From assembly GCA_023229165.1 (NCBI GenBank), contig JALNZQ010000029.1, positions 1-17,930 on the forward strand: 17,930 nt of DNA, in the 5' to 3' direction. The translations under genes were made by a program, and so were the position numbers. The stretch is from Methanothrix sp. GTDB lineage: Archaea > Halobacteriota > Methanosarcinia > Methanotrichales > Methanotrichaceae. Below, piece by piece: positions 6,543-14,592 of this stretch. The stretch's first letter is position 1, and every line of letters starts with the position of its first letter. The notes under the pieces were generated by a model, which searched no databases, was not told where the DNA came from, and saw only the letters and a program-made list of their open reading frames with translations.

Positions 6543-7856
6543 ATGCTCACTGAAATCCTGGTCATTATTCTTCTGTTCCTGGCAAACGGTGCGTTTTCCA
6601 TGGCCGAAATGGCTGTGGTCTCCTCCAGCAAGGCCCGACTCAGGGTTCTGGTAGAAGAAGGCCATGCAGGTGCAAAGGCGGCCCTGGATCTGGCGGAAAA
6701 TCCCAACCGCCTCCTTTCGGCCGTGCAGACCGGCATAACTCTCATCACCACCATGGCAGGGGCCTATGCAGGCTCTACAATAGCTGATGAGCTGGCAAAT
6801 TACATTCGCTCCATTCCGGCCCTTTCCCCTTACAGCGACGGCCTGGCGTTGTTTGCTGTTGTCCTGCTCATCACTTTTTTCAGTCTGGTTATTGGCGAGC
6901 TGGTGCCCAAGAGAATCGCGCTTAGCAATCCGGAGCGCTTCGCCTCTCTTACAGCCGCTCCCTTGGCATCCTTCTCTCGTCTTGTCTCTCCCGTAATCGT
7001 CCTGCTCAGCTTCTGCACTGATCTGGTGCTGAGGGCGCTGGGTGTGAAGGCCTACACCGAGCCTGCTGTGACTGAGGAGGAGATTCGTATCCTGATCGAC
7101 CAGGGAACGACGGCAGGTGTGATCGAGGAGGAGGAGCAGGAAATTATGGAGAGGGTCTTCTCCCTGGGAGATAGGAGAGTAAACTCCATCATGACTCCCA
7201 GAGGCGAGATCGTGTGGCTGGACATAGACGATTCAGCAGCAGAGATTTCTCGAAAGATCGCCGGCGGCGCATACTCCATGTTTCCGGTCTGCAGCAAGAA
7301 GCTGGACAACGTCCTGGGGGTAGTCCAGTCCAAGGATCTGCTGAGCTGCAACCTGGCCGACCAAAAGGTTAACCTCAAGGCATCTCTCCTGCCGTCACTC
7401 TTCGTCCCGGAGAGCATGAGGGCTCTAAAGGTGTTGGAGAGGTTCAAGCAGACCGGAATTCATCTGGCCATAGTTTTAGATGAATATGCATCTGTGCAGG
7501 GAATAGTAGCCCTGGTAGATCTCCTGGAAGGGCTGGTGGGAGACATACCGCACATCGATGAGCTGTCAGAGCCGCAAGTAGTAAAGAGGCAGGACGGCTC
7601 CTGGCTGGTGGATGGCTCTCTACCGGTGGATGACTTCAGAGAGATGGTAGACCCGGAAGGGCTGCCCGAGGAGGAGGAAGGTCAATACATAACTTTAGGC
7701 GGGTTTGTGATGGCGCATTTGGAGAAGATACCTACCGCGGGAGATCACTTCGAGTGGGGTGGCTACCGCTTTGAGGTTGTGGATATGGATGAACGCAGAG
7801 TGGACAAGATTCTGGTAACATCCATAGGAAAACCGGGTCGAGAAAATATGATATAA
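6543..7856 (+). CDS. CorC/HlyC-family membrane protein (DUF21/CNNM, CBS pair, CorC_HlyC domain)
   Basis: The 437 residues match the standard layout of this family. The N-terminal DUF21 transmembrane domain has hydrophobic helices at about 1-25, 58-78, 100-120 and 140-165, and includes the FLANGAFSMAEMA and SLVIGELVPKRIAL motifs. TEEEIRILIDQGTTAGVIEEEE leads into the CBS pair, with IMTPR at 216-220 and DEYASVQGIVALVDLLE at 313-329. The C-terminal CorC_HlyC domain (about 345-430) includes DGSWLVDGS and TLGGFV. Relatives include CNNM magnesium transporters and bacterial CorC/YfjD-type proteins linked to Mg2+ or cobalt efflux; the true substrate here is unknown. It is located in the cytoplasmic membrane with CBS domains inside. 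The hybrid kinase gene follows after 15 bases, so the two may be co-transcribed. Confidence 0.92.
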   Translation: MLTEILVIILLFLANGAFSMAEMAVVSSSKARLRVLVEEGHAGAKAALDLAENPNRLLSAVQTGITLITTMAGAYAGSTIADELANYIRSIPALSPYSDGLALFAVVLLITFFSLVIGELVPKRIALSNPERFASLTAAPLASFSRLVSPVIVLLSFCTDLVLRALGVKAYTEPAVTEEEIRILIDQGTTAGVIEEEEQEIMERVFSLGDRRVNSIMTPRGEIVWLDIDDSAAEISRKIAGGAYSMFPVCSKKLDNVLGVVQSKDLLSCNLADQKVNLKASLLPSLFVPESMRALKVLERFKQTGIHLAIVLDEYASVQGIVALVDLLEGLVGDIPHIDELSEPQVVKRQDGSWLVDGSLPVDDFREMVDPEGLPEEEEGQYITLGGFVMAHLEKIPTAGDHFEWGGYRFEVVDMDERRVDKILVTSIGKPGRENMI

Positions 7857-7871
7857 ATTCGATAGAATATT

Positions 7872-9839
7872 ATGATGGGAAAAAATACGGATATCGAAAA
7901 AGCCCGACCAGCGGAAATCATAGACTTCATTCCAGATGCCATCCTGGCCATAGACCTGAGTGGCACCGTAATCGCCTGGAATAAAGCTATGGAAGAGCTG
8001 ACCGGAACCCTGGCCACCGATATTCTGGGCAAGGGCAATTATGAGTATGCACTGCATATTTATGGGATAAGACGACCCACTTTAGCAGATCTGGCTTTAA
8101 ATCCAGATCCCGAAAATGAAGCAAAATATTCGAATCTTCGAAGGGACGGCAATAGCATTAGCGGTGAAGCATATGTCGCATCTCTCGGAAAGGGTGGCTC
8201 CTACATCTGGGGCAAAGCCACGCCTCTTTATAGCTCATCAGGAAATATCATCGGAGTGATTGAATCCATACGCGACATCACTGAGCACAAACTTGCTGAG
8301 AAAGAACTCAGAAGAAGCCGTGAGAAATATCATAATATCTTTGAAAACTCGATACTTGGTTTATACCAGAGCATACCTGAAGGCAGATACCAGAGTGTGA
8401 ATCCAGCCTTTGCACGGCTCTTTGGATATAGCAGCCCGGAAGAGATGATCGCTTGCGTTACCGACATAGGCCACCAGCTCTATTTCAATCCCAAAGATAG
8501 AGAGCGAGCCATAAAGCAAATCATTGAACAGGGCTACTTGGAAGGATTCGAACTTGAGGTGCAGCGAAGAGATGGCACGACGTTTTGGGTCTCCATGAAC
8601 ACCAGAATAGTGCAGGATGAGGACGGATTGCACTATGACGGCACGGTTGAAGATATTACAAAGCGCAAACGAGCCGAGGATATGCTTCGAACGGCCAAGG
8701 AAGTCGCAGAGGTCGCGACAAAATCAAAATCGGATTTCCTGGCGAACATGAGCCATGAAATTCGTACCCCGATGAATGCCGTGATCGGCATGACCTGCCT
8801 GCTATTGGACGAGGAGCTTACGGTTGAGCAGAAGGAGTACGTAGAAACCATACGCAGCAGTGGGGAAGCTCTGCTGGACATTATTAACGATATTCTTGAT
8901 ATTTCCAAGATCGAGGGAGGGATGATGGAAATGGAGCATCAGCCCTTCCGCTTGCAAAGGTGCATAGAGGAATCGATAGGTCTTGGTGCTGAAAATGCCG
9001 CAAAAAAAGGCCTTGAGATGGAATATAAAATCGAGCACGATATTCCTGATGTGGTTTTAGGTGACTATGCCCGTCTTCGCCAGGTCTTAGTTAATTTGAT
9101 AGGCAATGCCGTCAAGTTTACGGAAAATGGCTGCATATCAATCGTTGTCTCGGGAAGGAAGATCGATGATGGCAGCTATGAGATTCATTTTGCAGTTAAA
9201 GATACGGGCATTGGAATTCCGGATGATAAAGCTGATCGCCTATTTCAGCTCTTCAGTCAGGTTGATGCCTCAACGGCACGCAGGTACGGAGGCACCGGCC
9301 TTGGCCTGGCTATAAGCAAAAAGCTTGTCGAAATGATGAACGGAAAAATTTGGGTTGAAAGCCGGACAGGCATGGGTTCGACATTTCATTTTACAATCGA
9401 GGTGCAGCCGACACTAAGTGCTCCTATTGACGCAGGCAAGAGCGCCTTTAGCGCCAAGTCCGTTTCTCGTAGAGACCTTGACCAAACCTTGCGCATACTG
9501 CTGGCTGAAGACAACATGATTAATCAAAAAGTTGCACTGCGCATGCTTGCTAAGCTGGGGCTGAGAGGGGATGTGGCCTGCAATGGCCATGAAGTCCTGA
9601 AGGCCTTGGAACGCCAGAGCTATGACGTAGTATTGATGGATGTGCAGATGCCGGGGATGGACGGCCTGGAGACTACAAAGGCTATTCGACAGAGGTGGTC
9701 AGACGGTCCCAAGATTATTGCTATGACTGCTGCTGCTTTTAAGAGCGACAGGGAGATGTGTTTAGAAGCGGGCATGGACGACTACATCAGAAAACCTGTG
9801 AGAATCGAAGAGCTGGCAAAGGCGCTAGGATTACACTAA
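7872..9839 (+). CDS. Hybrid sensor histidine kinase, PAS-PAS-HisKA-HATPase-REC
   Basis: The 655-residue protein has no transmembrane segment or signal peptide, so it is probably cytoplasmic. Domains in order are: PAS 1 (about 15-138, followed by the DITEHKLAEKEL linker), PAS 2 (about 150-265, followed by DITKRKRAED), HisKA (about 285-350), HATPase (about 395-512) and a receiver (about 540-653). HisKA carries the phosphoacceptor His295 in SHEIRTPMN. The HATPase has the N box QVLVNLIGNAVKF, G1 DTGIGIP and G2 GGTGLGLA. In the receiver, Glu546/Asp547 form the acidic pocket, Asp590 in LMDVQMPGMDG is the phosphoacceptor, and Thr619 and Lys641 complete the site. All key residues are present, so it should be active. 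No output regulator or HPt protein lies next door. The ATG at 7872 lacks an obvious ribosome binding site, so coupling to the gene before it is likely. Confidence 0.95.
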   Translation: MMGKNTDIEKARPAEIIDFIPDAILAIDLSGTVIAWNKAMEELTGTLATDILGKGNYEYALHIYGIRRPTLADLALNPDPENEAKYSNLRRDGNSISGEAYVASLGKGGSYIWGKATPLYSSSGNIIGVIESIRDITEHKLAEKELRRSREKYHNIFENSILGLYQSIPEGRYQSVNPAFARLFGYSSPEEMIACVTDIGHQLYFNPKDRERAIKQIIEQGYLEGFELEVQRRDGTTFWVSMNTRIVQDEDGLHYDGTVEDITKRKRAEDMLRTAKEVAEVATKSKSDFLANMSHEIRTPMNAVIGMTCLLLDEELTVEQKEYVETIRSSGEALLDIINDILDISKIEGGMMEMEHQPFRLQRCIEESIGLGAENAAKKGLEMEYKIEHDIPDVVLGDYARLRQVLVNLIGNAVKFTENGCISIVVSGRKIDDGSYEIHFAVKDTGIGIPDDKADRLFQLFSQVDASTARRYGGTGLGLAISKKLVEMMNGKIWVESRTGMGSTFHFTIEVQPTLSAPIDAGKSAFSAKSVSRRDLDQTLRILLAEDNMINQKVALRMLAKLGLRGDVACNGHEVLKALERQSYDVVLMDVQMPGMDGLETTKAIRQRWSDGPKIIAMTAAAFKSDREMCLEAGMDDYIRKPVRIEELAKALGLH

Positions 9840-9850
9840 GATAGGTCATT

Positions 9851-10183
9851 ATGAGAAAGCTGAGCGAGAAAGACATCCAGATCTTGAAGAAGATGGCACC
9901 GGAGATCGAGGGCAAATCACGCATAGAATATCGCTCCATTCTCCCGCCGATATCCATGCATTTTGCAGAGGATGCGGAAGACTTCCAGGCAAGGCTGGAG
10001 AGGCTGGACGGCCAGGAGCTGAGATATCTTGCCGGCCGCATCCTGGATGGCTCAGAATGCCTGCTCTGCATATCTCCGGAGTTTGCCGGGATATTCATTG
10101 ACATGCTGGAAGAGAAGCAGCCGGGAGAGGATGCAGAAAAGATACGTGCGCTATATAAATCCTCCACGGGATACGAGGCTTAG
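9851..10183 (+). CDS. Small hypothetical protein, mostly helical, cytoplasmic
   Basis: The product is 110 residues, charged and apparently helical, with no signal peptide, membrane segment or recognised motif. There is one histidine (His37, in ISMHFAEDAED) and a pair of cysteines in ECLLC. The start is 11 bases after the kinase stop with AGGTCA just upstream, so translation may be coupled to the kinase. Codon usage looks like that of its neighbours, which together with the conserved spacing supports a real gene. Its position after an orphan hybrid kinase suggests a functional link, but its histidine context does not match an HPt domain. The family was not recognised. Confidence 0.7.
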   Translation: MRKLSEKDIQILKKMAPEIEGKSRIEYRSILPPISMHFAEDAEDFQARLERLDGQELRYLAGRILDGSECLLCISPEFAGIFIDMLEEKQPGEDAEKIRALYKSSTGYEA

Positions 10184-10201
10184 GGGCAAAATTTTTTGGA
10201 G
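10151..10201 (+). promoter_or_regulatory. Possible queC promoter inside the end of the upstream gene, plus its ribosome binding site
   Basis: CTATATAAAT (10151-10160) is a strong archaeal TATA-type sequence lying in the last codons of the small gene before queC. A start near 10185 would give a leader of about 20 bases. GGAG (10198-10201) is the ribosome binding site for ATG 10207. The TATA match could be chance, as it also encodes Leu-Tyr-Lys-Ser. Confidence 0.4.
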
Positions 10202-10206
10202 AAAAA

Positions 10207-10866
10207 ATGAGAGGCGTTTTAATTCTTTCTGGGGGCGTGGATTCGACCACATTGCTCTACAAGATGCTCTCTGACGGCTATGAGGTGGCGGCTATCACCT
10301 TCAACTATGCCCAGAGGCACAAGAAAGAGATAGACTGTGCAAAAACCATTGCAGAAAGGCTGCACATCACGCACCGTGTCGTCGATCTCAGCTCGCTGGC
10401 CTCTCTTTTAGGCGACAGCGCGCTTTTGGGAGGAAAGGAGGTGCCAAGCTGCCACTACACGGAGGAGGCCGCTAAAAAAACGGTTGTGCCCAATCGCAAT
10501 ATGATCATGCTCTCCGTGGCGGCAGGCTACGCCGAGGCTCACGAGATTCCCGAGGTCTTTTACGCGGCTCACAAAAATGACAGCACCATCTATCCCGACT
10601 GCCGGCTGGAGTTTGTTTCCGCGCTGCGTCCTGCTATCCGGCTCGCTACCGCCTGGCATCCCGTAGAACTGCAGGCTCCTTTTGTGGATATGAGCAAGGC
10701 GGAGATCGTGAGGCTGGGCATCGCACTGCAGGTGCCATACGAGCTAACCTGGTCCTGCTACCGGGGAAAGGAGCGGCCCTGCCGCACCTGCCCCACCTGC
10801 ATCGAGAGAGAGGAGGCGTTTGCCTTGAACGGGCGGCGGGATCCGCTGGTGGACGAAGGGAATTGA
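10207..10866 (+). CDS. queC: 7-cyano-7-deazaguanine (preQ0) synthase QueC
   Basis: The 219-residue protein matches QueC, which converts 7-carboxy-7-deazaguanine to preQ0 using ATP and ammonia. In archaea preQ0 goes on to archaeosine at position 15 of tRNA. The PP-loop SGGVDST (8-14) binds ATP. TFNYAQRHKKEI and the VPNRNMIML motif (94-102) are typical of the family, as is AAHKNDSTIYPDCR. Four cysteines at 184, 192, 195 and 198 (WSCYRG, then CRTCPTC) form the zinc site. The length fits the usual 220-230 residues. It is soluble and cytoplasmic. No other deazaguanine pathway gene (queD, queE, tgtA, arcS) lies in the window, so the pathway genes are dispersed. The start is supported by GGAG six bases upstream. 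Confidence 0.96.
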   Translation: MRGVLILSGGVDSTTLLYKMLSDGYEVAAITFNYAQRHKKEIDCAKTIAERLHITHRVVDLSSLASLLGDSALLGGKEVPSCHYTEEAAKKTVVPNRNMIMLSVAAGYAEAHEIPEVFYAAHKNDSTIYPDCRLEFVSALRPAIRLATAWHPVELQAPFVDMSKAEIVRLGIALQVPYELTWSCYRGKERPCRTCPTCIEREEAFALNGRRDPLVDEGN

Positions 10867-10905
10867 AAAGATCTATTTCGCATCCCTTATCATTCTCTCC
10901 TTAGA

Positions 10906-13716
10906 ATGCCCGATCCAGTTTCCGCCGCCCCGCCTGTCTCCCCCGAAGACGCCGCCATCCTCTCCCTCTTTCACCCCATCGTTTCGGATTGGTGGCTTGC
11001 CTCTTTTCGCTCAGCCGAAGGCCTCTTCACCCCGCCCCAGCGCCAGGCTGTGCCCCTCATTTCGCAGGGCAAGAACGTGCTCATCTGCTCGCCCACCGGC
11101 TCGGGCAAGACCCTCTCCGCCTTCATCTCTATCCTCAATCAGCTTTTCATCATGGCTGTGAAGGGCGAGCTTTCAAACACGGTCTACTGCCTCTACATCT
11201 CTCCACTAAAGTCTCTGGCCAACGATATTCACAAGAACCTGGAACGGCCTCTGCAGGAGATGCAAGCTCTGGCGGAGGTGCGAGGGCTAGCAGTGCAGGA
11301 GATCAGGCACGCCATCCGGCACGGGGACGTCTCTGCCCAGGAAAAAGCCCGCATGCTCAAGAAGACTCCGCACATACTCAACACCACCCCGGAGTCCCTG
11401 GCCATCCTCCTCAGCTCTCCCCGCTTTCGGGAGAAACTGAAGAACGTGCGCTGGGTCATCGTGGACGAGATCCACTCGCTAGCGGCCTCGAAGAGGGGCG
11501 TGCACCTCACCCTCAGCCTGGAGCGGCTGGAGGAGCTGAAAAGAGAGCCGCAGGAGAACGATGAGCCGATCGGGCCTGACGACCTGGAGCGAAAGAGTGA
11601 AAGAGGCCGGGAAGGGGAGCTTTTTCAGTCTGTCGATCCTGCATCAGGAAGCTTCGTTCGCATCGGCTGTTCGGCTACCGTTGAGCCGCTGCAAGAGGTG
11701 GCAGACTTTCTTGCTGGAAACTACCGGCCTGTGCAGGTGGTGGATTGCCGCTTCTCCCGCAACTTCGACCTGCGCCTGCTTTGCCCCGTGCCCGATCTGA
11801 TCCTTGCCGACCAAACAGATCTGACCGATCGGCTCTACGAGCTCTTGCACCGCCATATCCAGGAGCACAGGAGCACCCTCATCTTCACCAACAGCCGCAG
11901 CGGTGCAGAACGGGTGCTCCAGAGCCTCAAGCAACGCTTTCCGCTGTTTTACAATGCCGAGAACTCCGCATGCCACCACGGCTCCATGGGCCGGGAGGAT
12001 AGGCAGGACACGGAGAGCCGTCTCAAGCAGGGGCAGCTCAGGGTTGTTTGCACCTCTACCTCTCTGGAGCTTGGCATCGACATGCCCTTCATTGATCTCG
12101 TCTTGCAGATCGGCTCGCCCAAGTCAGTTGCCGCCCTTTTGCAGCGTTTCGGCAGAGGGGGCCACAGCCTGGATCATGTGGTAAAGGGCAGGATGATCGT
12201 CCTGGACAGAGAGGAGCTTATGGAGTGCGCCGTGATGCTGGAGAGGGCAAAAGCTGGCGACGTGGACAGAATTCACATTCCTCGAAATGCCCTGGACGCC
12301 CTCTGCCAGCACCTGCTGGGAATGGTGCTGGAGAGAGATTGGACTCTTGAAGAAGTGCTGCGGGTTGTGAGAAGGTCCTACTGCTACAGAGGCCTAAGCG
12401 ATGAAGAGCTGATGAGCGCTGTGCTCTACCTCTCCGCTGCTCATGAGGGCATGCAGGAGAGGCGCATCTACCCTAAGATTCGCTACGATGCTGAGACGAA
12501 GATGATAGGTACAAGGGGCGGCAGCTCTCGCATGATCTACTACACCAACTCGGGCATGATTGCAGACCAGTTCACCTGCGATGTGCTCACCCGAGAGGGG
12601 CGCTTCCTGGGAAGGCTGGATGAGAAATACATGGAAAAGCTGGACAAAGGGGACGTCTTTTCCATCGGCGGTGGATCCTATTCCTTCTGCTACCGGCGGG
12701 GCGGGAAGATCTATGTGGACGCTGCCTTAGGCAGGCCCAATATCCCCACCTGGTCCTCGGAGAGGCTGCCCTTATCCTTTGACCTGGCTAGGAGCATTCT
12801 GTCCTTTAAAAGCGACATGCTCTGGATGATGAAAAGCGGGAAGACGGAGAGCCGGGCAGGCCATGATGATAATGATGATCGTAGTAGCAGAGCCGTCGTC
12901 CGTTGGCTGCAGAGCCAGTACCCCATCGACGAGAACAGCGCCCGTTCCATCTGCGAGATCTTCCGCCAGCAGATCGACTATCTGGGGGAGGATGCGGTAC
13001 CCACCAACTGCAGAATGGTTGTGCAGGAGAGCCTCGATCGTGAGACCGGTCGCAAGATCTACTATATTCTCTCCGGATACGGCCTTCGCTTTAATGAGGG
13101 GTTTTCTCGCATGGTGGCCTACCTTCTGACCCGGCAGCGTATGAGCGACATCTGCATCACCACATCCGACTCGGGATTTGTGCTCTCTCTTCCCCCGTCC
13201 GGTAAAGTAAATCTGCCGGCCATCATTGGGTCCATCCGGGAGGAGAACTGCGAGCAGCTTCTCTTTCGATCCTTGCAGAACACGAGCCTATTGAAAAGCG
13301 TCTTTCGCATTAACGCCACCCGATCCTTCATGATCCTGAAGAGCTACAAGGGGCGGCAGAAGTCTGCCCGGTGGCAACAACTGGACGCAGACATGCTCAT
13401 CGGCTTTGCAGGAAAGCTGGATGAGTTTGCCGTGCTGCGGGAGAGCTTTCGGGAGATCATCGAGGATAGGTTCGAGGTGGACAATATCAAAGAGGTGCTG
13501 CGGGGCCTGGCCTCTGGGGAGATCGAATTGGTGGTGAAGAAGGAGGCGACGCCCAGCCCAATGGCCTTCGGGCTGGCAGCGGCTGGCCCAGGCGAGGAGA
13601 GGCGGAAGAGGATGAGGGAGATGCAGAGAAAGGTGATGGAGAAAAAGGGCGGGGTTCGAATGGGGACCGTGGACGATCTCTCGATATACCAAAACGAGGA
13701 TTCTGCAGAGATCTGA
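10906..13716 (+). CDS. lhr: Lhr-family ATP-dependent helicase
   Basis: The 936-residue product has the layout of an Lhr core helicase, a superfamily 2 enzyme that moves 3' to 5' on DNA or DNA-RNA hybrids and is implicated in repair. RecA domain 1 carries the Q-motif region FTPPQRQAVP, Walker A SPTGSGKT (62-69), TPESL (161-165), the DEIH box (187-190) in VDEIHSLAASKRGVH, and motif III SAT (256-258). RecA domain 2 has IFTNSRSGAE, TSTSLELGID (383-392) and motif VI QRFGRGGH (413-420), which is usually QRIGRAGH. The winged-helix and Lhr-specific C-terminal domain follow (IGTRGGSSRMIYYTN, FLGRLDEKYMEKL). A charged stretch at about 213-245 looks like a small insert. The start follows queC by 39 bases and no clear ribosome binding site was found, so an alternative nearby start is possible. 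Confidence 0.93.
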   Translation: MPDPVSAAPPVSPEDAAILSLFHPIVSDWWLASFRSAEGLFTPPQRQAVPLISQGKNVLICSPTGSGKTLSAFISILNQLFIMAVKGELSNTVYCLYISPLKSLANDIHKNLERPLQEMQALAEVRGLAVQEIRHAIRHGDVSAQEKARMLKKTPHILNTTPESLAILLSSPRFREKLKNVRWVIVDEIHSLAASKRGVHLTLSLERLEELKREPQENDEPIGPDDLERKSERGREGELFQSVDPASGSFVRIGCSATVEPLQEVADFLAGNYRPVQVVDCRFSRNFDLRLLCPVPDLILADQTDLTDRLYELLHRHIQEHRSTLIFTNSRSGAERVLQSLKQRFPLFYNAENSACHHGSMGREDRQDTESRLKQGQLRVVCTSTSLELGIDMPFIDLVLQIGSPKSVAALLQRFGRGGHSLDHVVKGRMIVLDREELMECAVMLERAKAGDVDRIHIPRNALDALCQHLLGMVLERDWTLEEVLRVVRRSYCYRGLSDEELMSAVLYLSAAHEGMQERRIYPKIRYDAETKMIGTRGGSSRMIYYTNSGMIADQFTCDVLTREGRFLGRLDEKYMEKLDKGDVFSIGGGSYSFCYRRGGKIYVDAALGRPNIPTWSSERLPLSFDLARSILSFKSDMLWMMKSGKTESRAGHDDNDDRSSRAVVRWLQSQYPIDENSARSICEIFRQQIDYLGEDAVPTNCRMVVQESLDRETGRKIYYILSGYGLRFNEGFSRMVAYLLTRQRMSDICITTSDSGFVLSLPPSGKVNLPAIIGSIREENCEQLLFRSLQNTSLLKSVFRINATRSFMILKSYKGRQKSARWQQLDADMLIGFAGKLDEFAVLRESFREIIEDRFEVDNIKEVLRGLASGEIELVVKKEATPSPMAFGLAAAGPGEERRKRMREMQRKVMEKKGGVRMGTVDDLSIYQNEDSAEI

Positions 13717-13730
13717 TCTGCCGTTTAGGA

Positions 13731-13765
13731 TTTCTGCCTAAATTTTCAATTCAGGCAGGCAGAAA
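13731..13765 (+). terminator. Possible hairpin after the Lhr helicase gene
   Basis: TTTCTGCCT (13731-13739) and AGGCAGAAA (13757-13765) form a perfect 9-bp stem with a 17-base loop, 14 bases past the stop. A short T run (CTTTTTG) comes only about 25 bases later, so terminator function is uncertain. Confidence 0.35.
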
Positions 13766-13840
13766 CAGGTCGGAATGGGGCAACATCACTTTTTGTTATC
13801 ACGTTCAGGGAAAATCAAACGTTTCATGGTTACTATGCAG

Positions 13841-13897
13841 AAAGTATATAAATGATAAATACCTAAAGATTATAAGATTATAAGATTAAAATGGGAG
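13841..13897 (+). promoter_or_regulatory. TATA box, 8-bp tandem repeat and ribosome binding site of the DUF1269 gene
   Basis: AAAGTATATAAAT (13841-13853) is a strong archaeal promoter element; the start is expected near 13876. The predicted start and leader contain GATTATAA twice in tandem (13868-13883) followed by a partial third copy (13884-13890). GGGAG (13893-13897) precedes ATG 13907 by nine bases. Confidence 0.6.
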
Positions 13898-13906
13898 CTT
13901 TGAAAT

Positions 13907-14413
13907 ATGAGCGATTTAGTTGTATTGGCCTTCGACACCGAGACAGGTGCCGGGCAGATGAGAGACAGCCTGTTGAAGCTGCAAAAGGAGCATCTAATAG
14001 GATTGGAGGATGCTGCGGTCATTGTTAGAAACAAAGACGGAAAGGTTAAGGTGAATCAAGAAGTCAATATGGTGGGGGCGGGAGCTATGGGCGGAGCCTT
14101 CTGGGGACTTCTGATCGGCTTCTTCTTCTTTGTGCCTATATTCGGATTAGTTCTCGGTGCAGCAACAGGAGCCATTGCCGGGAAGTTTGCAAATGCGGGT
14201 ATGGACGAACAATTCATCAAAGACGTCGGAAATACCATTCAGCCAGGGAACTCAGCATTGTTCATGCTGGTTAGAGAATCCACTCCAGATAAAGTAATGG
14301 ACGAGCTGAAGAAGTTCAAGAACGTCAAGGTATTGAAGACATCTCTCTCCAAGGAGCAGGAAGAGCATCTCAGGGAAGCTTTTGCCGGCCAGGATGTAAA
14401 AGTTACGCTTTAG
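13907..14413 (+). CDS. DUF1269 family membrane protein
   Basis: The 168-residue product matches the DUF1269 family (now often called TM1586/NRDP-type hypothetical membrane proteins; function unproven). The N-terminal cytoplasmic part (VVLAFDTETGAGQMRDSLL, then the GLEDAAVIVRNKDGKVKV strand pair) is followed by a Gly-rich hairpin of hydrophobic segments at about 57-92 (GAGAMGGAFWGLLIGFFFF, then a VLGAATGAIAGKF stretch). A C-terminal soluble part follows, containing IKDVGNTIQPGNSALFMLV. The glycine-rich double-pass membrane stretch is diagnostic. It has its own strong promoter, suggesting it is well expressed and transcribed alone or with the VWA gene downstream. The relation to stress reported for some homologues is not evident here. 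Confidence 0.88.
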   Translation: MSDLVVLAFDTETGAGQMRDSLLKLQKEHLIGLEDAAVIVRNKDGKVKVNQEVNMVGAGAMGGAFWGLLIGFFFFVPIFGLVLGAATGAIAGKFANAGMDEQFIKDVGNTIQPGNSALFMLVRESTPDKVMDELKKFKNVKVLKTSLSKEQEEHLREAFAGQDVKVTL

Positions 14414-14439
14414 AATTTTACAAACAGGCGCACCACCTT

Positions 14440-14452
14440 CAGCTCTGAGCTG
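14440..14452. repeat. 13-bp palindrome after the DUF1269 gene
   Basis: CAGCTC-T-GAGCTG is a perfect palindrome 26 bases after the stop codon at 14413. There is no T run behind it, so it is a weak terminator candidate or a chance symmetry. Confidence 0.25.
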
Positions 14453-14529
14453 CAGGGTATTCAATTTAATCTAAATCAAATCCTAATTTGGCATCATTCT
14501 TCTCTAATTTTCCCGGGTGTGGTAATAAA

Positions 14530-14590
14530 AGGTGACCTTAAATAGAAAAAATGCGTATTAGTTTTCATTCTATTGTTCAGGATGGGTGGG
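14530..14590 (+). promoter_or_regulatory. Promoter and ribosome binding site of the VWA gene
   Basis: CTTAAATAG (14537-14545) is a TATA-like element that predicts a start near 14567, downstream of the ATG at 14551. GGGTGGG (14584-14590) lies directly before ATG 14593. Both argue for translation from 14593. Confidence 0.45.
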
Positions 14591-14592
14591 TT

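Noticed and set aside
7850..7860. TATA-like GATATAAATTC just before the hybrid kinase gene
   Set aside because: The predicted transcript start (about 7880) would fall downstream of the ATG at 7872, and no other in-frame start lies close behind it.
9851..10183. The small protein as an HPt phosphotransfer domain for the kinase
   Set aside because: Its only histidine lies in MHFAED rather than an HxLKG-like context, so the identification is not supported.
10989..11564. A 191-codon open frame on the plus strand inside the helicase gene
   Set aside because: It is rich in Arg/Pro/His/Gly, shows no motif and overlaps the well-supported Lhr frame, so it is a shadow of GC-rich codon use.
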